From assembly GCF_037646705.1 (NCBI RefSeq), contig NZ_JBBHER010000004.1, positions 186,001-250,000 of the forward strand: a stretch of DNA of 64,000 bases, read 5' to 3'. The stretch is from Pikeienuella litoralis (lineage in GTDB: Bacteria > Pseudomonadota > Alphaproteobacteria > Rhodobacterales > Rhodobacteraceae). Positions 1-9,478 of the stretch are shown piece by piece. Made by a program: the position numbers and the translations under genes. Position 1 is the stretch's first letter, and each line of letters begins with the position of its first letter. The notes beneath the pieces were generated by a model. The model was not told the origin of the DNA and did not search any database. It saw only the letters and a list, made by a program, of their open reading frames with translations.

Positions 1-3000
1 GAAGCTGCGCGTTGCCGCCGGCGGCGGTCGTGTCGATCGAGAGCGATCGCTCGGCGGCGAAGCGTTCGGGAGCGACCTCCTCGGTGATCAGCCGGACGAT
101 GGGGCCCGGCCGGGAGGCCAACGCGCGGCGACAGAACGCCACCATCTCCGGATCCGAAAGCGCCACCGCGTCAAACGGCGCTCCGGCGAAGAACGCGTCG
201 CCAGGGCGCCCGTCAAGCGCGGCCAGCGGCAGACGCGGATCGAGGAGCGGGCCGACGACGCGCGCGGCGTCCGGTCCGATGGCGAGCACGGCGTTTCCAA
301 CGCGAAGCGCCTGAACGACATGGCCGAGAAGCGCCGGACCGCCGCCGACGCAGACCACGCGGCCAAGCGGCGCAAGCTGCAGACGGTTCGACTCCCCGGT
401 CGGCCCGGGCAGGTCCAACGGCCCGCAATCGAGCGCCGCCGCCGCCGCCATCGCCGCCGCCGCGCGCCCGCGCAACAGCTTGCGCAGCACATCTATCCGG
501 TCTTCCCTCGCACGCCACGGCCCGGGCGCGCTTTTCTCCAGAAGCGCGCGCGCCGCCGCCTCGTCCAACGGGGCCGCGTCCTTCACCGGCGCCGGAGACG
601 GGCCCGGCGCCGGGCGGCTCCGAAACCGCGCGAGATAGTGCGGGCCTCCCGCCTTCGGCCCGGTGCCGGAGAGCCCCTCCCCGCCAAAGGGCTGGGAGCC
701 GACGATGGCGCCGATCTGGTTCCGATTGACATAGAGATTGCCGACCTCGGCCGTGTCGACGATGGTCTGGACGCGCCGGTCGATCCGGGTGTGAAGCCCC
801 AAGGTGAGCCCGTAACCCTTTGCGTTCACCGCGTTCATCACCGACTCGATCTGGTCGGCCGCGAATGTGGCGACATGCAGAACCGGCCCGAAAATCTCCC
901 GCTCGATATCTTCGATCCCCGCCACCCGGATCGCCGCGGGCGCGGCGAAGACGCCTGTCTTCGGCGCGGCGATCCGGTGCAGGAGCCGCCCCTCAGCCCG
1001 CGCCGCCTCGACATATGTGTCGATCATCGTGCGCGCCTCTTCGTCGATCACCGGACCGATATCGGTGTCGAGCGCCGACGGATCGCCGAGACGAAGCGCG
1101 TCCATCGCGCCGAAAAGCATCTTCAGAAGCTTCGGCGCGATATCCTCCTGCACATAGAGGATTCTGAGCGCGGAGCAGCGTTGCCCGGCGCTCTGGAACG
1201 CGGAGGCGATGATGTCGCGGACCGCCTGCTCCGGCAACGCGGTGCTGTCGACGATCATCGCATTCAGCCCGCCAGTCTCCGCGATCAGCATCGCCTCAGG
1301 CGCCGTTTCCGCCAATTGCCTGTCGATCAGCTTCGCAACCTCGACCGAGCCGGTGAAGCAAACGCCGCCGAGACGCGGGTCCGCGGCAAGCGCGGCGCCG
1401 ACATCGCCCGCCCCCTGAACGAGGCGCAGCGCATCCGCCGGCACGCCCGCCTTATGGAGCAGCCGAACGCCGAGCGCGGCGATGAGCGGCGTCTGCTCGG
1501 CGGGCTTGGCCACCACCGCGTTCCCCGTCGCCAGAGCGGCGGCGATCTGCCCGGTGAAGATCGCGAGCGGGAAATTCCAGGGGGAGATGCATGCGATTAC
1601 GCCGCGCGCGGCGCCCGGCGCGCCCTCGATCCCCGCAGCGTAGAACCGGAGAAAATCCACCGCCTCGCGCAACTCCGCCACCGCGTCGTCAAGGGTCTTG
1701 CCCGCTTCTCGCGTCACAAGGGCGATAATTTCGCCGAAATGCGCCTCGTAAAGGTCCGCCGCCCGATTCAACGCCGCCGCCCGGTCGGCCGCCGGGCGCG
1801 CCGCCCAATCCGGCGCCGCAGCGGCCGCGGCGGTCAGCGCGGCGCCCACCTCCTCCGGGGTCGTCCACGTCACACGCCCGACCAGCGCGCCGGTCGCGGG
1901 CTCGCGCCGCTCCTCGCCCTCCTCTCCCCAGACATGGGCGCGGAATGGCGCGGCGGCGGCGTCTATCTCGGCGAGGTCGCTCTCTCCGGCGATGTCCCAC
2001 CCTTTCGAGTTCCGACGCTCCGGCGCGAAGAGATCCGCCGGCGCCGGCAGCAGCGGGTTGGGAACCGGCGCAGCCTCCAGCGTCTCGTAAGGGTCGGCGG
2101 CGACCTCCTCCGCCGGAACCGACTCGTCCGTGATCTGGTTCACGAAGCTGGAGTTGGCGCCGTTCTCCAGCAACCGCCGGACCAGATAGGCGAGCAGGTC
2201 CTCATGCGCGCCGACGGGCGCGTAGATTCGGCAGCGCACGCCGGTCTGCTGATGGAGCGCCTCGTGTAGCGCCTCCCCCATGCCGTGAAGACGCTGAAAT
2301 TCGAAGCTCTGGTCGACGCCCCCGGCCATGCCGAGAATCGTCGTCGCGCTGTGCGCGTTGTGGGTGGCGAACTGCGGATAGATCCGGTCCCGCAGCCCGA
2401 GCAGCTTGCGCGCGCAGCCGAGATAGCTCACATCCGTCGCCGCCTTCCGCGTGAAGACCGGATAATGCGAGAGCCCCATCACCTGCGCCCGCTTGATTTC
2501 GGTGTCCCAATACGCGCCCTTGACCAGCCGCACCATGATCCGGCGGTCCAGCTTCTCCGCCAGCGCGTGAAGCCAGTCGATCACCAGCGGCGCGCGCCGT
2601 TGATACGCCTGCACGACGACGCCGAATCCGTCCCAGCCTTTCAGGGACGGCGCGCTCAGCGCGGTCTCGATCACGTCGAGCGACAGATCGAGGCGATCGA
2701 CCTCTTCCGCGTCCACGTTCAGGCCGATGCGCGCGGCCTTCGCCTTTTCGGCGAGAGAGAGGAGACGCGCCGCGACCTCGGGCGCGCTCACCGCCTTCTG
2801 CCTCCGTTCATAGCGCGGGTGAAGCGCCGAAAGCTTCACCGAAATCCCCGGATTGGCGCCGATGTCGTCCGATTTGGCCCGGCTCGCGATCGCGGCGATC
2901 GCGGCTTCGTAGGCGGCGAGATAGCGGTCCGCGTCCGCCATCGTGCGCGCCGCCTCGCCGAGCATGTCGTAGGAATAGGTGTAGCCCTTGGCGACCATGG

Positions 3001-3544
3001 CGTCGCCCCGTTTCATCGCCGCCGAGATCGTCTCGCCAAGCACGAAAGCGGACCCCATCTCGCGCATCGCGGCGCCGACGGCGCGGCGGATCACCGGCTC
3101 GCCAAGCCGGCGCACCATGCCCCGGAGCGCCCCGGTGACGCCGGTCTCCTCATCCTCCAGCACCCTGCCCGTCAGCATGAGCGCCCAGGTCGAGGCGTTG
3201 ACGAGGATCGAGCCTGAATCCCCGATATGCGCGCCCCAGTCATGCGGCGCCACCTTGTCCTGGATAAGGTCGTCTATCGTCTCCGAATCCGGCACGCGCA
3301 ACAACGCCTCCGCGAGGCACATCAACGCCACCCCTTCGGTGGTGGAGAGGCCGTATTCCGCGAGAAAGCTCTCCATCAGCCCGGGCGCCCCGGCGCCGCG
3401 CACGGCGCGGACCAGTTTCGCCGCCTCCGCCGTCGCCGCCGCGCGGTCCGCCGGTGAAAGCGCCGCCATCCGGATCAACGCCGAGACGCATTCAGCCTCG
3501 TCGGACTTTTCTGCATTGCGGAGCGCGCGGCGAATCTGATCCAT
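1..3544 (-). CDS. putA: Bifunctional proline dehydrogenase / P5C dehydrogenase PutA (3' end cut by window edge)
   Basis: PutA oxidises proline to glutamate in two steps: an FAD-dependent proline dehydrogenase, then an NAD-dependent glutamate-semialdehyde dehydrogenase. I translated parts of the minus strand. It starts with MDQIRRALRNAEKS at 3544. The link between the two catalytic halves carries YLVRRLLENGANSSFVNQIT (about 2190-2130). The aldehyde dehydrogenase cysteine lies in GQRCSALR (about 1180). The last visible residues, SIDTTAAGGNAQL, are normally close to the PutA C-terminus, so only a few residues are missing. There is no N-terminal ribbon-helix-helix domain, so this should be an enzyme-only PutA that does not repress its own gene. 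No divergent regulator of the PutR type sits upstream. Confidence 0.96.
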   Translation of the reverse strand, partial: MDQIRRALRNAEKSDEAECVSALIRMAALSPADRAAATAEAAKLVRAVRGAGAPGLMESFLAEYGLSTTEGVALMCLAEALLRVPDSETIDDLIQDKVAPHDWGAHIGDSGSILVNASTWALMLTGRVLEDEETGVTGALRGMVRRLGEPVIRRAVGAAMREMGSAFVLGETISAAMKRGDAMVAKGYTYSYDMLGEAARTMADADRYLAAYEAAIAAIASRAKSDDIGANPGISVKLSALHPRYERRQKAVSAPEVAARLLSLAEKAKAARIGLNVDAEEVDRLDLSLDVIETALSAPSLKGWDGFGVVVQAYQRRAPLVIDWLHALAEKLDRRIMVRLVKGAYWDTEIKRAQVMGLSHYPVFTRKAATDVSYLGCARKLLGLRDRIYPQFATHNAHSATTILGMAGGVDQSFEFQRLHGMGEALHEALHQQTGVRCRIYAPVGAHEDLLAYLVRRLLENGANSSFVNQITDESVPAEEVAADPYETLEAAPVPNPLLPAPADLFAPERRNSKGWDIAGESDLAEIDAAAAPFRAHVWGEEGEERREPATGALVGRVTWTTPEEVGAALTAAAAAAPDWAARPAADRAAALNRAADLYEAHFGEIIALVTREAGKTLDDAVAELREAVDFLRFYAAGIEGAPGAARGVIACISPWNFPLAIFTGQIAAALATGNAVVAKPAEQTPLIAALGVRLLHKAGVPADALRLVQGAGDVGAALAADPRLGGVCFTGSVEVAKLIDRQLAETAPEAMLIAETGGLNAMIVDSTALPEQAVRDIIASAFQSAGQRCSALRILYVQEDIAPKLLKMLFGAMDALRLGDPSALDTDIGPVIDEEARTMIDTYVEAARAEGRLLHRIAAPKTGVFAAPAAIRVAGIEDIEREIFGPVLHVATFAADQIESVMNAVNAKGYGLTLGLHTRIDRRVQTIVDTAEVGNLYVNRNQIGAIVGSQPFGGEGLSGTGPKAGGPHYLARFRSRPAPGPSPAPVKDAAPLDEAAARALLEKSAPGPWRAREDRIDVLRKLLRGRAAAAMAAAAALDCGPLDLPGPTGESNRLQLAPLGRVVCVGGGPALLGHVVQALRVGNAVLAIGPDAARVVGPLLDPRLPLAALDGRPGDAFFAGAPFDAVALSDPEMVAFCRRALASRPGPIVRLITEEVAPERFAAERSLSIDTTAAGGNAQL

Positions 3545-3706
3545 GGCTGAGTCTTCCGGTTGAGACGTCTGACGCAGGTTAACAGGAACCGGCGCCAGAT
3601 CGACCTTAATTGATTGGCTTCACGCCATTTCGCAGGGATCGTTCAACAAGCGCGCGCGACAGGTCCGCCTCTTCGACGAAACCGGAATGTCGTTGGGCGC
3701 GCCTTT

Positions 3707-4912
3707 TCAGACTCTGATCGTCGGCGTCACCTGAACGAAAAGACGAGTGGCGGCGTCATATTGGCAAATGCGGGCCTGATTGATCGAATGCGTCGCCATG
3801 GTCGCGGGCAGGCCGAAATACCCGCCTGAGTCCCAGTTCCTGATCCGGCCGATCGCCTGCGCGAGATTTTGCGGCGTCGGCTCGAGATCGGCCGCGACGA
3901 CATCCAGAAAGATCTTCTCGAGAATCGCGAACGTCGCCAGCTCCTGCAGCGACCAGGCCGTGATGTGGTCGGAAACCGCGCGCCCATATTTCGCTTCCCT
4001 GAACGCGACGATCTCCCGATACGCGGGATGGTCGGCCGCTTCATAGAGATAGCGGTAAGGCATGACGCCGGCGTAGCCGTCCATCGCACCGCCGTAACGG
4101 TCCTGTTTCGCCCGGATCGTTTTCAGGTCCATGCTCCAGAACGTTCCGACGAATTGCGCGTCGACCCCGAGCGCGCGCGCCTCGGCGAGGATTTCGGGCC
4201 AGACGCCGGCCACATATCCATGGATGAAAACATGGTCGACCCCGGCCCGGTCGAGCTTCGCGGCGTATCCCGCCGCATCGACGCCCTGAAGCTTCGTCGC
4301 CAGCTCGATCACGATCTCGAGGCCCAGATCCGCGGCGGCCGCGCGCGCATGGGCCAGCGGATCACGGCCGAACGCGGTGTCGGAATAGACGACCGCGACG
4401 CGCCGGCCGCCATTCCCGGCGATGTAACGCATCGCGATCTCCGCCATCGCGTCATAGCTCGGCCCGGAGATGAACTGGCAGGGATTCGCCTTGGGATCCG
4501 CCAACTCGTTTGCGAAACTCGCGCCGCCGCTCAGCACCGGCGTTCGCGCCAATTCGGGGCGCACCAGAGTCATGAACCCGGTGCTGTCGCCGAAATAGAA
4601 ATGCGGCCTCACCTCCGCGGCCATGGTTCTTTTGAAATTGCTCAACGCCGTCTTCGGGTTGTAGCCAGAATCTTCAAAGGAGATATCAATGCGCCTGCCG
4701 GCGATCCCGCCGGCCGCGTTCTTCATCTCCACCCAGTCCTGGGTGCTCTTCAGGCCGTCGAGGCCGATTTCGGCGAACGGTCCGGTCAGCGGGAGAGACC
4801 CGCGAATGATCCATCTGTCGGCGGCGCGCGCGCGTGAGAGAGAGGGCGCGGCGAGCGCCGCGACGCCGAAGGCTGCGGCTTGTTTCAGGGCGATTCTGCG
4901 GGTCAGGGTCAT
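3707..4912 (-). CDS. ABC transporter substrate-binding protein, Leu/Ile/Val-binding (Peripla_BP_6) family
   Basis: A 401-residue periplasmic binding protein for a branched-chain-amino-acid or amide-type (HAAT) ABC importer. The N-terminus MTLTRRIALKQAAAFGVAAL has a twin-arginine-like signal followed by an Ala-rich cleavage region near residue 30. The mature protein opens with a beta strand and LPLTGPFAEIG, then GIAGRRIDISFEDS, which is the standard pattern of type I binding proteins. No permease or ATPase lies beside it, so its transporter partners must be elsewhere; the livF at the far end of the window is about 59 kb away. The ligand cannot be read from sequence. It is about 100 bp upstream of the aldo/keto reductase gene on the same strand. 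Confidence 0.88.
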   Translation of the reverse strand: MTLTRRIALKQAAAFGVAALAAPSLSRARAADRWIIRGSLPLTGPFAEIGLDGLKSTQDWVEMKNAAGGIAGRRIDISFEDSGYNPKTALSNFKRTMAAEVRPHFYFGDSTGFMTLVRPELARTPVLSGGASFANELADPKANPCQFISGPSYDAMAEIAMRYIAGNGGRRVAVVYSDTAFGRDPLAHARAAAADLGLEIVIELATKLQGVDAAGYAAKLDRAGVDHVFIHGYVAGVWPEILAEARALGVDAQFVGTFWSMDLKTIRAKQDRYGGAMDGYAGVMPYRYLYEAADHPAYREIVAFREAKYGRAVSDHITAWSLQELATFAILEKIFLDVVAADLEPTPQNLAQAIGRIRNWDSGGYFGLPATMATHSINQARICQYDAATRLFVQVTPTIRV

Positions 4913-5017
4913 ATCGGCCTCTCTGATGACGGGTCGTCGCGGGTCTCAAGGCGCTCCGATCATAACCGAGAGCGGCGCCGCCTCAATGGAAAGCGCCGCC
5001 TCGATCCCCGTTCCCGA

Positions 5018-6019
5018 TCAGCAGTACCGCTCCGGCCCCACCCATTGCGCGGCCGAATAGCGGTCGCCATGCGCCCAGCCGACCGGAAGCACGGCGTCGA
5101 TCCTCGCGATATCCTCCGGCGAAACCGTCATCTCCGCGCCGCGCGCCGCTTCCCGAAGATGCGCGATCGACCGCGTTCCCGGGATCGGCAGGACATGCGC
5201 GCCGCGGGTCAGGAGCCACGCGATGGCCAGCGCCGCCGCCGGCTCCCCCATCTCGGCGGCAAGCGCCTGAAAGCGGCCCACAATCGCCAGGTTCGCGGAG
5301 AGATTCGGCTCCTGAAACCGCGGATTGACCCTCACGAACGGCAGATCGGCGACCTTCTCCGCTCCATGCGGCGCATCGGTGAGCAGAGACCGGCCGAGCG
5401 GTGAAAACGCCACCAACGCCACGCCGAGCTCCGCGCATGTCTGCCGCAGCCCCAGATCCGGCGACCGGGTGGAGAGCGAGTATTCGGACTGCACGGCCGC
5501 GACGGGATGAACCGCATGCGCCCGCCGGAGCGACGACGGCGCGATTTCGGAGAACCCGATCGCGCGGCATTTTCCCGCCTTCACCAATGCGCCGAGCGCG
5601 TCCGCAACGTCTTCGATCGGCAGATCCGGGTCGCGGCGGTGGACATAGAAAAGATCCACCGCATCCACGCCGAGCCGCCGAAGGCTGCCGTCGAGTTCGG
5701 CCTCGAGATGCGCGCGGCTGTTGTCGAAGCGGCGCGCGCCATCCGCCCCCCGCGTGATTCCGGCTTTGGTCGCGATCACGAATGGAGACTCGCCGCCCCT
5801 TCTGCGCAACCAGTCGCCGATCACGGTCTCGGATCGGCCGGCGCCATAAACGTTCGACGTGTCGATGTGATCGACGCCGAGTTCGACGCAGGCGTCCAGC
5901 ACCTGCATCGAGCCCTTGTCGCTGGCCGGGCCGTAGAAATCCGAGAACGACATCGCCCCGTATCCGACGGCGCCGACCGAAGGGCCGGCGGCGCCGAGCC
6001 GCCGACGCGGCATCGTCAT
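5018..6019 (-). CDS. Aldo/keto reductase
   Basis: A 333-residue cytoplasmic NADPH-dependent aldo/keto reductase with a (beta/alpha)8 barrel. The catalytic tetrad is visible: Asp and Tyr in DTSNVYGAG, Lys in IATKAG and His in FYVHRRDP. The C-terminal cofactor region IPGTRSIAHLREAARG matches the AKR11/AKR13 type (IAQ-like reductases). The natural substrate is unknown. Its start codon overlaps the stop of the upstream SDR gene by four bases, so the two are translationally coupled and probably act on related carbonyl substrates. Confidence 0.92.
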   Translation of the reverse strand: MTMPRRRLGAAGPSVGAVGYGAMSFSDFYGPASDKGSMQVLDACVELGVDHIDTSNVYGAGRSETVIGDWLRRRGGESPFVIATKAGITRGADGARRFDNSRAHLEAELDGSLRRLGVDAVDLFYVHRRDPDLPIEDVADALGALVKAGKCRAIGFSEIAPSSLRRAHAVHPVAAVQSEYSLSTRSPDLGLRQTCAELGVALVAFSPLGRSLLTDAPHGAEKVADLPFVRVNPRFQEPNLSANLAIVGRFQALAAEMGEPAAALAIAWLLTRGAHVLPIPGTRSIAHLREAARGAEMTVSPEDIARIDAVLPVGWAHGDRYSAAQWVGPERYC

Positions 6020-6783
6020 TTCGGCGCCATCCGGATTGCGCCGTCGAGCCGCACGACATCCCCGTTCAACATGACGTTCTCGATCATGTGGCGCGCCAGA
6101 TTGGCGTATTCCTCCGGCCGGCCGAGCCGCGCGGGGAACGGCACCTGCGCGCCAAGGCTCCTTTGCGCCTCCTCCGGCAGGCCTTTCAGCATCGGCGTCA
6201 GGAACAGCCCGGGCGCGATGGTCATCACCCGGATGCCGGAGCGCGAAAGATCGCGCGCCATCGGCAGGGTCATCCCGACGACGCCCGCTTTCGAGGACGC
6301 GTAGGCGACCTGGCCGATCTGGCCGTCGAACGCCGCGACGGACGCCGTGGTGATCATCACTCCGCGCTCGCCGTCGTCATTGACCGGATCGGCGGCGGCC
6401 ATGCCGGCGGCGGCCTGCGCGCAGCAGTTGAACGTTCCGATCAGGTTGATCCCGATGACCTTCGCATATTCCGCCGCGTCATGGGGGGAGCCGTCGCGGT
6501 TCACGGTGCGCTGCGGCGGGGCGACGCCGGCGCAATTCACGAGGATCCGCTCCTGGCCGTGCGCGGCGCGGGCCGCCTTCAACCCCTCCGAGACCGAGTC
6601 CGCCTCCGCGACGTTCACCTTTGCGAAGACCCCGCCAATCTCCGCGGCGACGGCCTTGCCCGCCTCTTCATTCATGTCAAAAATCGCGACCTTCGCGCCG
6701 AGCTCGGCCAGCATCCGCGCCGTCGCCTCGCCAAGCCCTGACGCGCCGCCGGTGACGACCGCCGCCTGTCCCTTGATGTCCAT
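6016..6783 (-). CDS. SDR family oxidoreductase, HSD10-like 3-hydroxyacyl-CoA dehydrogenase
   Basis: A 255-residue short-chain dehydrogenase. The NAD-binding glycine motif is VVTGGASGLGEATA near the N-terminus, the structural motif is NCAG, and the catalytic Ser/Tyr/Lys are in TTASVAAF and YASSK. The length, the aspartate after the second strand (IFDMNEEAGK, favouring NAD) and the C-terminal half (APGLFLTPMLKGLPEEAQRS) resemble type II 3-hydroxyacyl-CoA dehydrogenase (HSD17B10). A role in fatty-acid or branched-chain acyl-CoA oxidation is therefore plausible but not proven. It overlaps the aldo/keto reductase by four bases and follows yejF on the same strand after a short gap. Confidence 0.9.
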   Translation of the reverse strand: MDIKGQAAVVTGGASGLGEATARMLAELGAKVAIFDMNEEAGKAVAAEIGGVFAKVNVAEADSVSEGLKAARAAHGQERILVNCAGVAPPQRTVNRDGSPHDAAEYAKVIGINLIGTFNCCAQAAAGMAAADPVNDDGERGVMITTASVAAFDGQIGQVAYASSKAGVVGMTLPMARDLSRSGIRVMTIAPGLFLTPMLKGLPEEAQRSLGAQVPFPARLGRPEEYANLARHMIENVMLNGDVVRLDGAIRMAPK

Positions 6784-6806
6784 GATCTCGTCCTTTCTCG
6801 TTTCTG

Positions 6807-8423
6807 TTATTTTTCGTCGTCCACGCCGCGCGCCGCCGACCTTGATCCGAAGGCGGCCGTCATCAGCCGCCTGGTGTATTCATGCCGCGGCGCATCGATC
6901 ACCGCCGTCGTCTCGCCTTCCTCCACCACCTCGCCGGCCTTCATCACCATGACGCGGTGGCTCATCGCGCGGATCACGCGGAGGTCATGGCTGATGAAGA
7001 TATAGGCGAGGCTGTATTTTTGTTGAAGCCCGCGCAGAAGGTCGATGATCTGGGTCTGCACGGTCATGTCCAGCGCCGAGGTCGGCTCGTCCAACACCAC
7101 GAGTTTCGGCTTCAGGATCATGGCGCGCGCGATGGCGATCCTCTGACGCTGGCCGCCGGAGAACTCATGTGGATAGCGGTCCATCGCCTCTTCCGGGAGG
7201 CCGACCTCGCGCAGTCTTTCCTTCACCAGGTCGCGCGGGGAGCGGTCGTCGGCGATCCGGTGGACGCCGAGCCCCTCCGCTATGATCTCGAAGCAGGACA
7301 TGCGCGGCGACAAGGAGCCGTACGGGTCCTGGAACACGATCTGCATCTCCCGGCGGAGCGGGCGGAGCGCGCGCCGGCTCAGCCCGCCGATGTCGCGGCC
7401 GATGAAGGCGATCCGCCCCTCGGCCTCGATCAGCCGCATCAGCGCCAGCGCCACCGTCGTCTTGCCGGATCCGGATTCGCCGACGACGCCCAACGTCTCC
7501 CCCTCATGGACGCGGACATTCGCCCCGGTCACCGCCTTCACATAGCCGACGGTGCGCCGGAGAAAGCCGCGCCGGATCGGAAACCAGACCTTCAGCGCCT
7601 CGGCCTCCGAGATGACCGGGGCGTTCGGCGCAACCGGGGCCGGCCGGCCGGTCGGCGCGGAGTTCAGGAGCTTTTTCGTATAGGGATGTTCGGGCTTCGC
7701 GAACACGTCGGCGGTGACGCCCGTCTCCACGATCAGGCCTTGGCGCATCACTGCGACCCGGTCCGCGATCCGCTGGACGATGTTGAGATCATGGGTGATG
7801 AAAAGCATCGAAAGCCCTTCATCCCGCCGCAGATCCTTCAGAAGATCGAGAATCTGCGCCTCGATCGTCACATCGAGCGCGGTGGTCGGCTCGTCCGCGA
7901 TCAGAAGGTCGGGCTTGTTGGCCAGCGCCATCGCGATCATCACCCGCTGGCGCTGTCCGCCGGAGAGCTGATGCGGAAACGCGCCGAGCCGGCTCTCCGC
8001 GTCCGCGACGCCAACCTTGTCGAGAAGGTCGAGGATGCGCGCGCGCGCCGCCGCGCCCCGCAGCCCCTGATGGACCGCGAGGCTCTCCCCGATCTGCCTC
8101 TCGATCGGGTGGAGCGGATTGAGCGAGGTCATCGGCTCCTGAAAAACGAAGCTCACGTCATTGCCCCGCACCGCGCGAAGCTGCGCCTCGTCGGCGCCCG
8201 CCAACTCGCGGCCTTCATACAGAACCGAGCCCTCGATGACTGCGGATTTCGGGGTCAGCCCGACCGTCGAGAGAGCGGTGACGGATTTGCCCGAGCCCGA
8301 CTCCCCAACCAGAGCCAGCACCTCCCCACGCGCGACATCGAAGGAGACGCCGCGCACCGCCGGCGCGATGCTCCCCTCGGAGCGAAAACCGACCTTGAGG
8401 TCGCGAACGCTGAGCACGTTCAT
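6807..8423 (-). CDS. yejF: Peptide ABC transporter, fused double ATPase YejF
   Basis: A 538-residue cytoplasmic ATPase holding two nucleotide-binding domains in one chain, as in YejF of the microcin C / oligopeptide importer YejABEF. Domain 1 has Walker A GESGSGKSVTA, signature LSGGQRQRVMIA and Walker B LLIADEPTTALD. Domain 2 has GESGSGKTTVA, FSGGQRQRIAIA and LVVLDEPTSALD. An oligopeptide-transporter C-terminal extension (EHPYTKKLLNSAPTGRP) joins the halves. It is the last gene of the minus-strand yej operon, and its ATG overlaps the yejE stop by four bases. All catalytic motifs are intact in both halves. Confidence 0.96.
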   Translation of the reverse strand: MNVLSVRDLKVGFRSEGSIAPAVRGVSFDVARGEVLALVGESGSGKSVTALSTVGLTPKSAVIEGSVLYEGRELAGADEAQLRAVRGNDVSFVFQEPMTSLNPLHPIERQIGESLAVHQGLRGAAARARILDLLDKVGVADAESRLGAFPHQLSGGQRQRVMIAMALANKPDLLIADEPTTALDVTIEAQILDLLKDLRRDEGLSMLFITHDLNIVQRIADRVAVMRQGLIVETGVTADVFAKPEHPYTKKLLNSAPTGRPAPVAPNAPVISEAEALKVWFPIRRGFLRRTVGYVKAVTGANVRVHEGETLGVVGESGSGKTTVALALMRLIEAEGRIAFIGRDIGGLSRRALRPLRREMQIVFQDPYGSLSPRMSCFEIIAEGLGVHRIADDRSPRDLVKERLREVGLPEEAMDRYPHEFSGGQRQRIAIARAMILKPKLVVLDEPTSALDMTVQTQIIDLLRGLQQKYSLAYIFISHDLRVIRAMSHRVMVMKAGEVVEEGETTAVIDAPRHEYTRRLMTAAFGSRSAARGVDDEK

Positions 8424-9478
8424 GAAAAGGTCTTTCGCGGGTCGAAAGCGTCACGCACCGCTTCGAAGATGAACACCAGAAGCGACAGCATGATGGCGAA
8501 GGTCAGAAACGCGGTGACGCCAAGCCACGGCGCCTGAAGATTGTTCTTCCCCTGCAGCGCGAGATCGCCGAGCGACGGATAATCCGCCGGCAACCCGAAG
8601 CCGAGAAAATCGAGGCTGGCGAGGATGGAGACCGATCCCGCCAGAAGAAACGGCACGAATGTCAGCGTCGCCACCATCGCGTTCGGCAGAAGATGGCGGA
8701 ACATGATCGGCCAGTCGGAGACGCCGAGCGCCCGCGCCGCCCGCACATATTCGAAGTTCCGCGCCCGCAGAAACTCCGCGCGCACCACGCCGACCAGCGC
8801 CGTCCATGAGAACAACGTAAGCAGGATCATGAGAATCCAGAAATTCGGCGTGATGACCGCCGAGACGATGATCAGCACGTAGAGCGTCGGGATGTTGCCC
8901 CAGATCTCCACGACCCTTTGAAAGAAGAGATCGACCCAACCGCCGAAGAACCCCTGCGTCGCGCCGGCGAGGACGCCGATGAGCGAAGAGAGAATGGTGA
9001 CCGAGAACCCGAAGAGCACCGAAATCCGGAACCCGTAGATCACCCGCGCCAGCACGTCGCGCGTCTGGTCGTCGGTGCCGAGCCAGTTCCGGGAGGACGG
9101 CGGCGCCGGCGCCGTCTCCACCTCGTAATTCGGCGTGTCATAGGAGAAAGGGATCAGCGGCCAGATCATCCAGCCCGGCGTCTCCCCCGCTTCGACGATC
9201 CCATCGCCATTGCCGCGGATCAGATCCTGGACAAACGGGTCCGTGTAATCGGGTTCGGTCCCGAAATCGCCGCCGAAATAGGTTTCCGGGTAGAAGGTGA
9301 GCATCGGGAAGTGCAACTCCCCCTTGAACGACATCACCAGCGGCTTGTCGTTCGCGACCACCTCCGCGAAGAGCGATATGAGAAAGAGCGCGAGAAAGAT
9401 CCACAGCGACCACCAGCCGCGCCGGTTCGCCTTGAAATTCCGCCAGCGTCGCTGGCCGATCGGGGTGAGACGAAACAT
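8420..9478 (-). CDS. yejE: Peptide ABC transporter permease YejE
   Basis: A 352-residue inner-membrane permease of the DppC/OppC class. One N-terminal membrane helix (WWSLWIFLALFLISLFAEVV) is followed by the long periplasmic insertion typical of YejE (about residues 45-140). Then come five further helices and the EAA coupling loop (EYVRAARALGVSDWPIMFRH) that docks on the ATPase. It starts one base into the yejB stop region (TGATG) and overlaps yejF by four bases, so expression is tightly coupled. It should form the translocation channel with YejB. Confidence 0.95.
   Translation of the reverse strand: MFRLTPIGQRRWRNFKANRRGWWSLWIFLALFLISLFAEVVANDKPLVMSFKGELHFPMLTFYPETYFGGDFGTEPDYTDPFVQDLIRGNGDGIVEAGETPGWMIWPLIPFSYDTPNYEVETAPAPPSSRNWLGTDDQTRDVLARVIYGFRISVLFGFSVTILSSLIGVLAGATQGFFGGWVDLFFQRVVEIWGNIPTLYVLIIVSAVITPNFWILMILLTLFSWTALVGVVRAEFLRARNFEYVRAARALGVSDWPIMFRHLLPNAMVATLTFVPFLLAGSVSILASLDFLGFGLPADYPSLGDLALQGKNNLQAPWLGVTAFLTFAIMLSLLVFIFEAVRDAFDPRKTFS

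Noticed and set aside
320..2269. 649-codon plus-strand frame over putA
   Set aside because: Shadow; the minus strand encodes PutA with its catalytic motifs.
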